From the NCBI RefSeq assembly GCF_000758665.1, contig NZ_CP009285.1, forward strand, positions 7,936,001 to 8,000,000: a stretch of 64,000 nt of DNA, written 5' to 3'. Positions 32,406-40,225 of the stretch are shown in pieces (position 1 is the stretch's first letter; the number at the start of each line of letters is the position of its first letter). The notes under the pieces are model-generated. The model was not told the origin of the DNA and searched no databases. It saw only the letters and a list, made by a program, of their open reading frames with translations. The DNA is from Paenibacillus borealis. GTDB lineage: Bacteria; Bacillota; Bacilli; Paenibacillales; Paenibacillaceae. The position numbers and the translations under genes were made by a program.

Positions 32406-34745
32406 TTAATTCGTGCTTGTGCCCGCATCAGCAGGAGCTGTTGTACCCGCATCCGCCGGCTTCGTTGTACCTGCGTCAGCTGGCTTCGTCGTACCTGCAT
32501 CTGCCGGCTTCGTGGTTCCCGCATCGGCAGGTCTCGTGGTGCCCGCATCCGCAGGAGCTGTTGTGCCTGCATCCGCTGGCTTGGTAGTTCCTGCGTCTGC
32601 TGGCTTCGTGGTGCCCGCATCCGCAGGTCTCGTGGTGCCGGCGTCAGCTGGCGGTGTACCGCCTTGACCGTTGCCTCTGCCGCCTCCGCCGCCGAATCCG
32701 CCTCCACCGCCGCCAGGGCCACCCATGCTGCTTGGGGCGGTGGTTATACCGGATTCATTGACCCAGGTTACACTGCTGGTGATATCAAAGGTCACGAATT
32801 CGGTGCCTCCGCTGTATTCGCCATCCGTATATAATCCGTCTACGGCTGTTCCGGTAGCGCTGCCTCCGGTATAGACGGTGTACGAGCCCTCTTTCAGCTC
32901 AGGGGAGCTAACAACTACGGTCTGGAAGCTCTTCGATGGAGTGAAGGTCAGGATGGTATTGCCATCAGCGTCTTCCAGGTGAACCATGGTACCAGCCTGC
33001 TGAGTTTCTGTGAAGCTCATGCCTACCGAATACTGGCTGGATTCTTCACCAGGAGCCTGTGCCATACCGGAAGCGCCTGCTGCCACCAGATATCCGCCCG
33101 TCATGTTGAAGGTTCCGTCATAATCCAGTGCGCCGTTGCCCGAGTTCTCAGGTCCATTCACAATTGCGGTTCCGCCGGTCATGGTGATGGACCCGTTCGA
33201 ATCCAGACCGTCGCCTGCTGCATCCACGGTCAGGGTTCCGCCGCTGATGGTCAGCATATTGCTTCCGGTGCCGGCAGTGAATTGATCCTGTGCCTGCGTT
33301 CCCCCAGCAGCCGCATTGTCATCGTTGCCTCCGGCCACATTCACGCCGTCATCCGTCGCGACTACATGAATCTCACCGCCGGATACGGTAATGTTTCCTC
33401 CTTCAATCCCTTCATAGCTCTTGGTAATATTGATCGTTCCGCCGGACAGGGAGGTCAGGGAATCCGCATGGATCCCGTCATCGCCTGCGGCAATTTCGAA
33501 TTGTCCGTCTGTGATGGAGACATTGCTGTTGCTGTGCACCGCGTCATCTGCGGAATCAATCGTGAAGCTTCCGCCGTTCAAGGTGAGGTCTCCGCCTGCT
33601 TTCAGCCCCTTGGCGCTGGTCGATTCAGTCTCAGTGGTGGCAGTGGCATCTGTGCTGGCAGCTGCAGGCTGGTCAGTTGCTGCCGCTGCATCCATTGCCG
33701 GCGGGGTACCTCCTGCGGCTGCCTGATCCCCAGAAGTCTCTGTTCCCGGACGTTGGCCGCCGAAGCCACCGCCGCCCATATCCATGCCCATGCCGCCTTC
33801 GCCGGCCTTCACTTCAGCATTTACACTGCCGCCGCCGGTTACCAGCGTGTAGGTTCCGCCGTCGATTACAGCCGCCGTCTCGGCTTGAATGCCGTCATTG
33901 CCTGCGGTAATATCGAAGGTTCCCGCTGCTATAGCGATGAAGCCTTTGTCCGTATCCTCGTCGTTGGTCGATTTAATGCCATCGCCCTCTGCGTTGATCG
34001 TAATTGTGCCGTCCTGTACAGCGATCAGGTCTTTGCCGACGATACCATCATCCGCTGCCTTCACTTCAATCGTACCGGACATGATCTTCAGATCGTCTTT
34101 GCTTGAAATACCATCGTTGTAGTTGCCGGTTACCGTCAGCTTGCCGGTACCGTTAATGGTCAGATCGGCTTTACTGAAGATGGCCGCGCCTGGTTCATCG
34201 GTAGCCGCATCTGCGAACACATAAGCAGCTCCGTCAGTCACACTGTTCTCAGTGCCTTCCTGCAGGGTGATCACAACTTTGCCGGCTTCCTTGATGTAGA
34301 CCGGAGCACTGTCACTATCCGTCAGCTGAGCGCCGTTCAGCACCAGCCGTACGGTTCCTTTCGCCTGCTCGTCTACAATAATCTGGCCGTCACTGAGCGT
34401 GCCGCTGAGTACATAAGTCCCTGCTTCCGTAATCGTTACCGTTCCGTCCGCAGCTGTGGCACCGGCGCCATCCACAGTAGCGCTCGTTCCGGCTAGTGTA
34501 ACCGCAGTCGAATCCGCCTCCGTCCAGGCCGTCTCAGCATCATCTTCATCAAATGATACCAGATCCGCCAGCTTCACACTTGCCAGCTGTACTGCGGCAG
34601 ACGTACTGCTCTGCTCTGCTGTTACCGCTGTATCTGCGTTGTTACTTGCAGCGTTTTGCGTAGCGGCGTTTGTGCTGCAAGCCGACATGACTGCGGCGCA
34701 TAACAGTACCAGTCCTATTTTACTGCCTAAGATTAAGTTCTTCAT
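32406..34745 (-). CDS. Cthe_2159-family (DUF4353) beta-helix lipoprotein
   Basis: 779 residues. Signal peptide with lipobox MSAC (Cys23). The main body is a right-handed beta-helix with repeating DGISSKDDLKIMSGTIEVKA, ADDGIVGKDLI and GDGIKSTNDEDTDKGFIAI turns, the pattern of the Cthe_2159 carbohydrate-binding, calcium-rich fold. A Gly/Met insertion lies mid-way and a Gly-rich stretch near residue 690. The last 80 residues are ten 8-residue repeats (X-PADAGTT, X = R, K or A), a probable wall-spanning stalk. Third gene of an operon with VTC and DUF4956, a gene set seen repeatedly in Firmicutes. Probably binds acidic polysaccharide at the surface. Confidence 0.82.
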   Translation of the reverse strand: MKNLILGSKIGLVLLCAAVMSACSTNAATQNAASNNADTAVTAEQSSTSAAVQLASVKLADLVSFDEDDAETAWTEADSTAVTLAGTSATVDGAGATAADGTVTITEAGTYVLSGTLSDGQIIVDEQAKGTVRLVLNGAQLTDSDSAPVYIKEAGKVVITLQEGTENSVTDGAAYVFADAATDEPGAAIFSKADLTINGTGKLTVTGNYNDGISSKDDLKIMSGTIEVKAADDGIVGKDLIAVQDGTITINAEGDGIKSTNDEDTDKGFIAIAAGTFDITAGNDGIQAETAAVIDGGTYTLVTGGGSVNAEVKAGEGGMGMDMGGGGFGGQRPGTETSGDQAAAGGTPPAMDAAAATDQPAAASTDATATTETESTSAKGLKAGGDLTLNGGSFTIDSADDAVHSNSNVSITDGQFEIAAGDDGIHADSLTSLSGGTINITKSYEGIEGGNITVSGGEIHVVATDDGVNVAGGNDDNAAAGGTQAQDQFTAGTGSNMLTISGGTLTVDAAGDGLDSNGSITMTGGTAIVNGPENSGNGALDYDGTFNMTGGYLVAAGASGMAQAPGEESSQYSVGMSFTETQQAGTMVHLEDADGNTILTFTPSKSFQTVVVSSPELKEGSYTVYTGGSATGTAVDGLYTDGEYSGGTEFVTFDITSSVTWVNESGITTAPSSMGGPGGGGGGFGGGGGRGNGQGGTPPADAGTTRPADAGTTKPADAGTTKPADAGTTAPADAGTTRPADAGTTKPADAGTTKPADAGTTKPADAGTTAPADAGTSTN
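32415..32656 (-). repeat. Ten 24-bp tandem repeats inside the beta-helix lipoprotein gene
   Basis: Coding repeats for X-PADAGTT at the C-terminus. Codons vary between copies at third positions, so the array is not a recent expansion, although two blocks (R,K,K,A and R,K,K,K,A) look like a larger duplication. The copy number may vary among strains. Confidence 0.85.
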
Positions 34746-34772
34746 ATGTCATCGTTCCCTTCTGGTCTAGCA

Positions 34773-35456
34773 TTAATAGTCATTCATGACCGGAGCCATG
34801 GTCAGTGAGAGGTCAAGGTTACCGTTGCGTGTGCGGATCGCGTCAAGCAATTCCTTCTGGCTCGTGTGCTCATCAATCGTTACGGCATAGACCAGTTCAT
34901 ACAGGCTGCCAAGTTCAGTGGTTCTGATTTTCTTAAGCTCGTAAGCCACATTGAATTTATTGAAAACTTCCGCGAAAGCTTCCTCATAACCCAGATTCTC
35001 GGGAATGGTCACTTTCAGTGTCTTTTGCACCGACTTTCTGAGACCGAAGCCTGTACGGTTAAGCACGACCATCAGTACGCAGAGGATAATGGTGAAGAGC
35101 ACCGCATATCCGAATGATCCTACCCCGCAGGCCAGGCCGGAGGCCATGGTGAACAGGACGAAGGTGATATCCTTCGGATCGCCGGGTGCGCTTCTGAAGC
35201 GGATGATGGAGAAGGCGCCGGCAAGGCTGAAGGCCCGGGCCACGTTGCTGCCGATGAGCAGGATAATGATAGCCACAATGACTGGCAGCAGGACCATCGT
35301 GAGCGTGAAGCTCTGTGAATATCCGGCAGGGTTCGTCTTCATGTAGGTGTAGCTGATGAGCCCGCCAAGTACAATCGAGATCAATATGGTTAAAATAGCA
35401 TTAGTGAAGGTTAGCTCCGTTGTAGTCAGGGCTGCGGAGAAAATCGAATCAAGCAT
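34773..35456 (-). CDS. DUF4956 membrane protein
   Basis: 227 residues. Four hydrophobic segments in the first 130 residues with the conserved VARAFSLAGAFSIIRFRSAPGDPKDI loop, then a soluble C-terminal domain of about 95 residues (KTLKVTIPENLGYEEAF, ELGSLYELVYAVTI). This is DUF4956, nearly always encoded beside a VTC-domain polyphosphate polymerase. It starts within the 3' end of the VTC gene (8-bp overlap from ATG 35456; a GTG at 35465 is the alternative). Inferred: a membrane partner or channel for the VTC enzyme. Confidence 0.85.
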   Translation of the reverse strand: MLDSIFSAALTTTELTFTNAILTILISIVLGGLISYTYMKTNPAGYSQSFTLTMVLLPVIVAIIILLIGSNVARAFSLAGAFSIIRFRSAPGDPKDITFVLFTMASGLACGVGSFGYAVLFTIILCVLMVVLNRTGFGLRKSVQKTLKVTIPENLGYEEAFAEVFNKFNVAYELKKIRTTELGSLYELVYAVTIDEHTSQKELLDAIRTRNGNLDLSLTMAPVMNDY

Positions 35457-36192
35457 ATAGGACACTCTCTCTTTCTGCTTTGCTGTTCTTCAGCATTTTT
35501 TTATATTCATTGCCGTATTTGGAGAAGCTGGTGCGGTACATCTGGTGTTCGGAGAGCATTTTGGCCAGCCAGACCGGTATCGTCTTCTCCGCCTTCACTT
35601 CCATCAGCCATTGACCCGGCTCCAGCAGCTCCTCGCCGTATACGCCGTGCTCCATCTTCAGATCGTACCGCCGGCAGCGGATATTCGTATCGAAGGTGAT
35701 GCGCAGATCGCGGTTGTTTTTGCAGAACATCGCTTTGCGGTCATAGGACAGGTACAGCTTCGGCTGCAGATCATAGCGGGTCAGCATGTACTTGATTTCT
35801 TCAATCACCTGCTTGTTCATGTAGCTCTTGAATTCAGGCTCGATGCCGCTGGCGACGAAATCATAGGCTTCATTCAGCTTGAGCGAGGTTCTTCTCTTGT
35901 TCACCAGGCCGAACACCTTTTTCTTAATTTCCAGATAGACCTTGGTGTCGCCGGTAGGAATGCCATATGCTCTGATGCGAAGCTTCTCCTTGTATTTCGG
36001 CTTGGCCAGGCTGCTGCGGATCAGGGAATCATGTGGTGTGTCATAATACAGGTTGGTGATGGAATAGTACTCATGCTGTTTGTTGTACTCATCGGGTTCC
36101 ATGTATTCGAGCAGTTCGTTATAGAGCTTCAGGTAGGATTCAGTGTCGAACAGGTATTTGTTCTCGTAACGGTTGAATACTTCAATAGCCAT
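35449..36192 (-). CDS. VTC-domain polyphosphate polymerase
   Basis: 247 residues, a single VTC tunnel domain. N-terminal RYENKYLFDTESYLKLYNEL, then NLYYDTP, basic strands KYKEKLRIRAYG and VYLEIKKKVFGLVNKRRTSL (EIK, K/R-lined tunnel), YDRKAMF, LRITFDTNIRCRRYD and MEVKAEKTIPVWL. In yeast Vtc4 the same basic residues and metal-binding Glu polymerise polyphosphate from ATP. Bacterial homologues are mostly uncharacterised. First gene of the operon; GAAAGGATCTG precedes the ATG. The promoter at 36273-36304 carries the same element as the facing two-component system. Confidence 0.88.
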   Translation of the reverse strand: MAIEVFNRYENKYLFDTESYLKLYNELLEYMEPDEYNKQHEYYSITNLYYDTPHDSLIRSSLAKPKYKEKLRIRAYGIPTGDTKVYLEIKKKVFGLVNKRRTSLKLNEAYDFVASGIEPEFKSYMNKQVIEEIKYMLTRYDLQPKLYLSYDRKAMFCKNNRDLRITFDTNIRCRRYDLKMEHGVYGEELLEPGQWLMEVKAEKTIPVWLAKMLSEHQMYRTSFSKYGNEYKKMLKNSKAERESVLYA

Positions 36193-36272
36193 ATGGGTTC
36201 AGATCCTTTCGGGTGGTGTAATGGAGACTGCCTTTATCTGTTGTTTCGTGTGCCTCGCTTGCTTATGAATGT

Positions 36273-36304
36273 ATCTTAGCCCCCGAACCTTTAATGAATC
36301 TTAA
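36273..36304 (-). promoter_or_regulatory. Response-regulator box and -10 for the VTC operon
   Basis: Reverse strand TTAAGATTCATTAAAGGT (36287-36304), 8 bp, then TAAGAT (36273-36278). The box is a TTAA-N6-TTAAAGGT direct repeat typical of OmpR/PhoB-type regulators, placed where a -35 would be. It matches the box at 36449 at 16 of 18 positions with identical spacing to the -10. Confidence 0.75.
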
Positions 36305-36448
36305 ATGGCTTTACACTGCGCTGACTTTTTTACACAGGGATAACACTTCTGAATTTATCTTCTATATAAGTGCCCTGGAACGATTGGAATTTCATCCGAT
36401 GATTTCGCTCGTCTGAATACCTCCGGCAGCACCTGATCAGCAGTACAG

Positions 36449-36480
36449 TTAAGGTTGATTAAAGGTAATCTTGCTATAAT
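36449..36480 (+). promoter_or_regulatory. Response-regulator box and -10 for the two-component operon
   Basis: TTAAGGTTGATTAAAGGT (36449-36466), 8 bp, then TATAAT (36475-36480). No good -35 is present, fitting an activator-dependent promoter. It pairs with the box at 36287-36304 facing the other way. The remainder of 36193-36526 shows no gene. Confidence 0.75.
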
Positions 36481-36526
36481 GACTTAAGCAGCAAGTACAT
36501 TACTTATGAAGAGGATGAACCATCCC

Positions 36527-37204
36527 ATGAGAATATTAATCGTAGAAGACGAGATCCATCTGGCGGAAGCCTTGACCCAAATATTGAAGAAGCACAATTA
36601 CTCGGTGGACGCCGTCCATGACGGCAGATCAGGTCTCGATTATGCACAGAGCGGGATCTATGACCTGCTGCTGCTCGATATTATGATGCCGGAGATGGAT
36701 GGAATCAGCGTGCTGAAGGAGCTGCGGAAAGAAGGAATCTCCACGCCGGTGATCATGCTGACGGCCAAAGGCGAGATTACCGATATGGTGACGGGACTGG
36801 ACTACGGAGCGGATGATTATATTGCGAAGCCGTTCTCCTCGGAGGAGCTGCTGGCCAGAATACGGGCCGCCCTGCGGCGCAAAGGGGAAGTGATTCCTGA
36901 GGATGGCTTGAAGTTCGGAGATATTGAGCTGAATACGGCGAATCCGAAGCTGACGGTCAAGGGCAAGGAAATCAAGCTGAACCTTAAGGAAACCGAGCTG
37001 CTGGAGCTGCTGATCCTAAGGAAGCAGGCCGTAACCTCCAAGGAGCAGATTATTGAGAAGCTGTGGGGGTTCGATTCCGAAGCGGAGCATAATAACGTGG
37101 AGGTCTATATTTCTTTTTTGCGCAAAAAGCTTACCTTCCTGAATTCCGAGGTGCGCATCAGCACGATTAGAGGCGTGGGTTATGTATTAGAGGTGAATGC
37201 TTAA
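36527..37204 (+). CDS. OmpR-family response regulator
   Basis: 225 residues. Receiver domain with acidic pocket (VEDE), phospho-acceptor Asp51 (LLLLDIMMPEMDG), Thr in MLTAKGE and Lys in YIAKPFS. C-terminal winged helix (LNLKETELLELLILRKQAVT, HNNVEVYISFLRKKL, STIRGVGYVLE). ATG 36527 is chosen because the receiver begins MRILIVEDE; GAAGAGGATG precedes it, and an ATG seven codons upstream is possible. Its stop overlaps the kinase ATG by one base. Probably controls its own operon and the VTC operon opposite. Confidence 0.93.
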   Translation: MRILIVEDEIHLAEALTQILKKHNYSVDAVHDGRSGLDYAQSGIYDLLLLDIMMPEMDGISVLKELRKEGISTPVIMLTAKGEITDMVTGLDYGADDYIAKPFSSEELLARIRAALRRKGEVIPEDGLKFGDIELNTANPKLTVKGKEIKLNLKETELLELLILRKQAVTSKEQIIEKLWGFDSEAEHNNVEVYISFLRKKLTFLNSEVRISTIRGVGYVLEVNA

Positions 37205-38472
37205 TGTTCAATAAACTCAGAAACCGGTTCCTGATTGTTAATCTGGCTACCATCTCCATCATGATGCTGCTCGCCTTCGCCACGATCTATATCATCATGT
37301 ACGTCAATGTGCAGAATGATATTAATATGGCGCTGCACCGGATTGCGGACAATGAGCAGAAGGGACCCGGCGGCGCACAAGGAGGGCCCCGCGGTGCAGC
37401 AGACGGCGGCAGTATGCCCATGGATAAAGGGCCAATTGATGCTTACCAGCCTGACCGTTCCGTCTCGTTCACCATACAGACCGATGCAAACGGTACGCTG
37501 ATCAGCAAGGACTCCAAATTCACGATGGATGATGACTTCTATACTGCTGCGCTTAAGGAAGCCCTTAGCAACGGCAAGGACATTGGCAGGTTCACCCTTG
37601 ACGGCAGCCGCTGGATCTTCATGGTTAAGCATACGGGGGATAAGGAACAGGTCGTCTTCATGGACATCTCTTCCCAGCAGAAGATCCTGACCAACCTCAT
37701 CTACACCTTCACGGCCGTCGGCCTGCTGATGCTGATCATTCTCTACTTCACCAGCCGGTTTTTCGCCAACCGTTCGATTGCGCCAGTCCGGGAGGCCTTC
37801 GACAAGCAAAAGCAGTTCATCGCCGATGCCTCGCATGAGCTGAAGACGCCGCTGACGATCATCAACACCAACGCGGATGTACTCCTGTCCAACAGTGACG
37901 ATACGATCCGCAATCAGGCGAAGTGGCTGCAGTATATCAAGTCGGAGACCGAGCGCATGACCCGGCTGACCAACGACCTGCTGTACCTGACAGAGATGGA
38001 CGATTCCCGGACTGGAATGATCCACAGCAAGTTCAATATGAGCGATGCGGTAGAGAATATTATTCTGACCATGGAGGCTGTTATCTTCGAGAAGAATATC
38101 TCCTTCGACTACAACATCGAACCGGAGCTTACCGTGCTGGGGAACAGCGAACAGATTAAGCAAGTGGTGATGATTCTGCTGGACAACGCAGTGAAATATA
38201 CGAATCCTAAGGGCGCTGTAACCATCTCACTCAAAAAGCAAAATAACGATGTCCTCCTCTCCGTCTCGAATACCGGGGAAGGCATCGCTGCCGAGCATCT
38301 GACGCGGATCTTTGACCGCTTTTACCGTACGGACACTTCCAGAGCGCGCAAGCAGGGCGGCTACGGCCTGGGTCTGGCTATCGCCAAGTCGATTGTGGAT
38401 CAGCATAAAGGGAAGATTTACGCGAAGAGTGTGGCCGGAGAGTCAACGACGTTCTATGTGCAGCTGCCTTGA
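37204..38472 (+). CDS. Sensor histidine kinase (VTC-linked)
   Basis: 422 residues. Helix 1 at about 9-32, an extracellular domain of about 130 residues with a Gly/Pro-rich patch (GPGGAQGGPRGAADGG), helix 2 at about 163-184. There is no clear HAMP domain. DHp box with His211 (FIADASHELKTPLTII), then N (LDNAVKYT), G1 (VSNTGEGI), F (IFDRFYR) and G2 (GYGLGLAIAKS) boxes are all intact. It should autophosphorylate and activate the 36527 regulator. The signal is unknown; the adjacent targets suggest envelope, phosphate or cation stress. Confidence 0.93.
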   Translation: MFNKLRNRFLIVNLATISIMMLLAFATIYIIMYVNVQNDINMALHRIADNEQKGPGGAQGGPRGAADGGSMPMDKGPIDAYQPDRSVSFTIQTDANGTLISKDSKFTMDDDFYTAALKEALSNGKDIGRFTLDGSRWIFMVKHTGDKEQVVFMDISSQQKILTNLIYTFTAVGLLMLIILYFTSRFFANRSIAPVREAFDKQKQFIADASHELKTPLTIINTNADVLLSNSDDTIRNQAKWLQYIKSETERMTRLTNDLLYLTEMDDSRTGMIHSKFNMSDAVENIILTMEAVIFEKNISFDYNIEPELTVLGNSEQIKQVVMILLDNAVKYTNPKGAVTISLKKQNNDVLLSVSNTGEGIAAEHLTRIFDRFYRTDTSRARKQGGYGLGLAIAKSIVDQHKGKIYAKSVAGESTTFYVQLP

Positions 38473-38508
38473 GGGTTGCGTAAAGCATACCCATCTTATA
38501 TTCCCAAT

Positions 38509-38543
38509 AATTCAGCCTCTCCCTTACCGGAAGAGGCTGAATT
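38509..38543. terminator. Terminator between the kinase gene and a small reverse gene
   Basis: AATTCAGCCTCT pairs perfectly with AGAGGCTGAATT around 11 nt. It lies between converging genes. Confidence 0.75.
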
Positions 38544-38554
38544 ACTGACTATCT

Positions 38555-38776
38555 CTAAAGATAAGGGTTTCTTGTTAATCCCGCTGCCGGCATTATACGT
38601 TCATCTGCTGCTTCAGCCCCATTGCTGCGGCCCGGTTCTTCAGTCATGCGTTCCTCTTTCTTCTGCAATACAATCGTGAATTCACCTAATCCGGGAACGT
38701 AGATCCGGGCTTCAGAATTCACTTGGTCCATACCAGACAACTGGCTCATGAGGTCTTCTGCCGAGTTTATTTCCAT
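38555..38776 (-). CDS. Small unknown protein downstream of the YVTN gene
   Basis: 73 residues beginning MEINSAEDLMSQLSGMDQVN, then a predicted beta hairpin ARIYVPGLGEFTIVLQKKEE and a low-complexity tail. I do not recognise the family. GGGGGTGAAGGATAGG precedes the ATG, so it is probably translated. It lies 36 bp after the beta-propeller gene in the same direction, so it is probably co-transcribed. No signal peptide. Confidence 0.6.
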   Translation of the reverse strand: MEINSAEDLMSQLSGMDQVNSEARIYVPGLGEFTIVLQKKEERMTEEPGRSNGAEAADERIMPAAGLTRNPYL

Positions 38777-38812
38777 CCTATCCTTCACCCCCTGCGGTAA
38801 GATGATGAACGC

Positions 38813-40078
38813 CTACGGATTGATACCGACGGAGAACGGACGCGCACCAACCGGAATAACGCTAATTACAGCCTGGGTGACCCCATCAATAACCGATACC
38901 GTGTTATCATCCTGATTAGTAATATAGATGCGGTTCGTCAATGGATTGGCGCCTGCACCATTAGGGTTATTCCCCACCGGAATGGTAGTAATCACCGTAT
39001 TGGTTAATCCGCCAATCACCGATACATTGTCGTCATCCCGGTTTGGTACATAGATGGCATTGGTAGAGATGTTCACTCCCGGCTCAGCCGGAGTCGTGCC
39101 GACAGGCACGTTGGTGATCACCGTATTGGTCGCTCCATCAATGACGGAAACGGTGTTGCTGGTGAAGTTCGAGACATAAATCCGGTTCGTCAAGGGATCA
39201 ACAGCCAAACGGAACGGGTTCACCTGCACGGGAATCTGTGTAATAACCGTATTCGTAGCCCCATCAATGACGGTAACAATATCCGAGTTGAATTCAGCTA
39301 CATAAATAGTATTGGTTAATGAATTCACGCCGATTCCCGTGGGAAAAGGAGAACCCCCGGCGGGAATAATGGTAGTCACCACAGTGTTGGTTAATCCGTC
39401 AATGACAGTGACTGTATTATCATTAAAATTCGCCACATAGATGGCATTGGTAGCCGTATTGACCGCGACTCCGCCTGCTCCATCCCCCGCAGGAACGGTG
39501 GCCAGCACCGTATTGGTCACTCCGTCGATAACGGATACATTATCGCTGTTCAAATTAGCAACATAGATGCGGTTGGTTAACGGGTTCACCGCTACACCTG
39601 CAGGATTCACACCTACAGGGATGACTGCAATCACCGCACCTGTAACACCGTTGATGACAGAAACATCATTGCTGTTGAAATTGGCAACATAGATACGGTT
39701 GACGGAGCCTGTGACTCCCCCCTCTTCAGCACCCAGCAGCTCGGCTGAGACAAGACGGTGGGCGGTAACCAGCTGCCCGGCTGAATTCTTACCCCACACG
39801 GAGGTTTCCGTCTGCAATTCAGCAAGACCTTCCGTTGTAAATACAAACTCATAGGCATCCAGATTGGCAAAATAATTTCTTGTGATCACTTCGTCTGGGG
39901 AAACCGTAATAAGCTCGCTTACATACAGCGTCCTTGTGAGGGTTAGATTGTACCCTTGGATCAGAATAGCGGACTGATTCACCGCGTCCCGGTTATCGAT
40001 CTTTACCGTCACCTGCATAGTAGGCCTGACACCGCTCACTTCATTATTTTCAATAGGCCCTGTTGACAGAATAGCCAT
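38813..40078 (-). CDS. YVTN-repeat beta-propeller protein with N-terminal beta domain
   Basis: 421 residues. Residues about 1-115 form a beta-rich domain (MAILSTGPIENNEVSGVRPT, VTVKIDNRDAVNQSAILIQG). Residues 120-421 hold seven repeats of about 43 residues, each with NRIYVANFNSNDVSVI-like and VIDGVTNTVI segments, enough for one closed seven-bladed propeller. There is no signal peptide, unlike most YVTN proteins. That fits a protein assembled inside the mother cell, such as a spore-surface component, but this is inference. A small gene follows. Confidence 0.82.
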   Translation of the reverse strand: MAILSTGPIENNEVSGVRPTMQVTVKIDNRDAVNQSAILIQGYNLTLTRTLYVSELITVSPDEVITRNYFANLDAYEFVFTTEGLAELQTETSVWGKNSAGQLVTAHRLVSAELLGAEEGGVTGSVNRIYVANFNSNDVSVINGVTGAVIAVIPVGVNPAGVAVNPLTNRIYVANLNSDNVSVIDGVTNTVLATVPAGDGAGGVAVNTATNAIYVANFNDNTVTVIDGLTNTVVTTIIPAGGSPFPTGIGVNSLTNTIYVAEFNSDIVTVIDGATNTVITQIPVQVNPFRLAVDPLTNRIYVSNFTSNTVSVIDGATNTVITNVPVGTTPAEPGVNISTNAIYVPNRDDDNVSVIGGLTNTVITTIPVGNNPNGAGANPLTNRIYITNQDDNTVSVIDGVTQAVISVIPVGARPFSVGINP

Positions 40079-40225
40079 TCTAGCGATTCCTCCTTTTAAT
40101 CAGAGATTTAAAAAACTACCAGTCTCTCATAAGATATGTAAGAACTGGAGTCCGGATTGGACTATACTATAGCTAGAATTAAATTATGGCTCGACTGCCC
40201 ATTTATCCAGGAAAGGTGTGATCCT

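Noticed and set aside
32415..32656. Possible CRISPR array from regular 24-bp repeats
   Set aside because: The repeats are contiguous without spacers and encode X-PADAGTT in frame; no cas genes are present.
32979..34106. A 375-codon forward frame over the beta-helix lipoprotein gene
   Set aside because: Cys/His-rich antisense of repetitive Gly/Asp codons; the reverse frame has a lipobox and domain structure.
37201..38163. A 320-codon reverse frame over the histidine kinase gene
   Set aside because: The kinase frame carries all conserved boxes; the reverse frame has no recognisable domain and arises from third-position GC bias.
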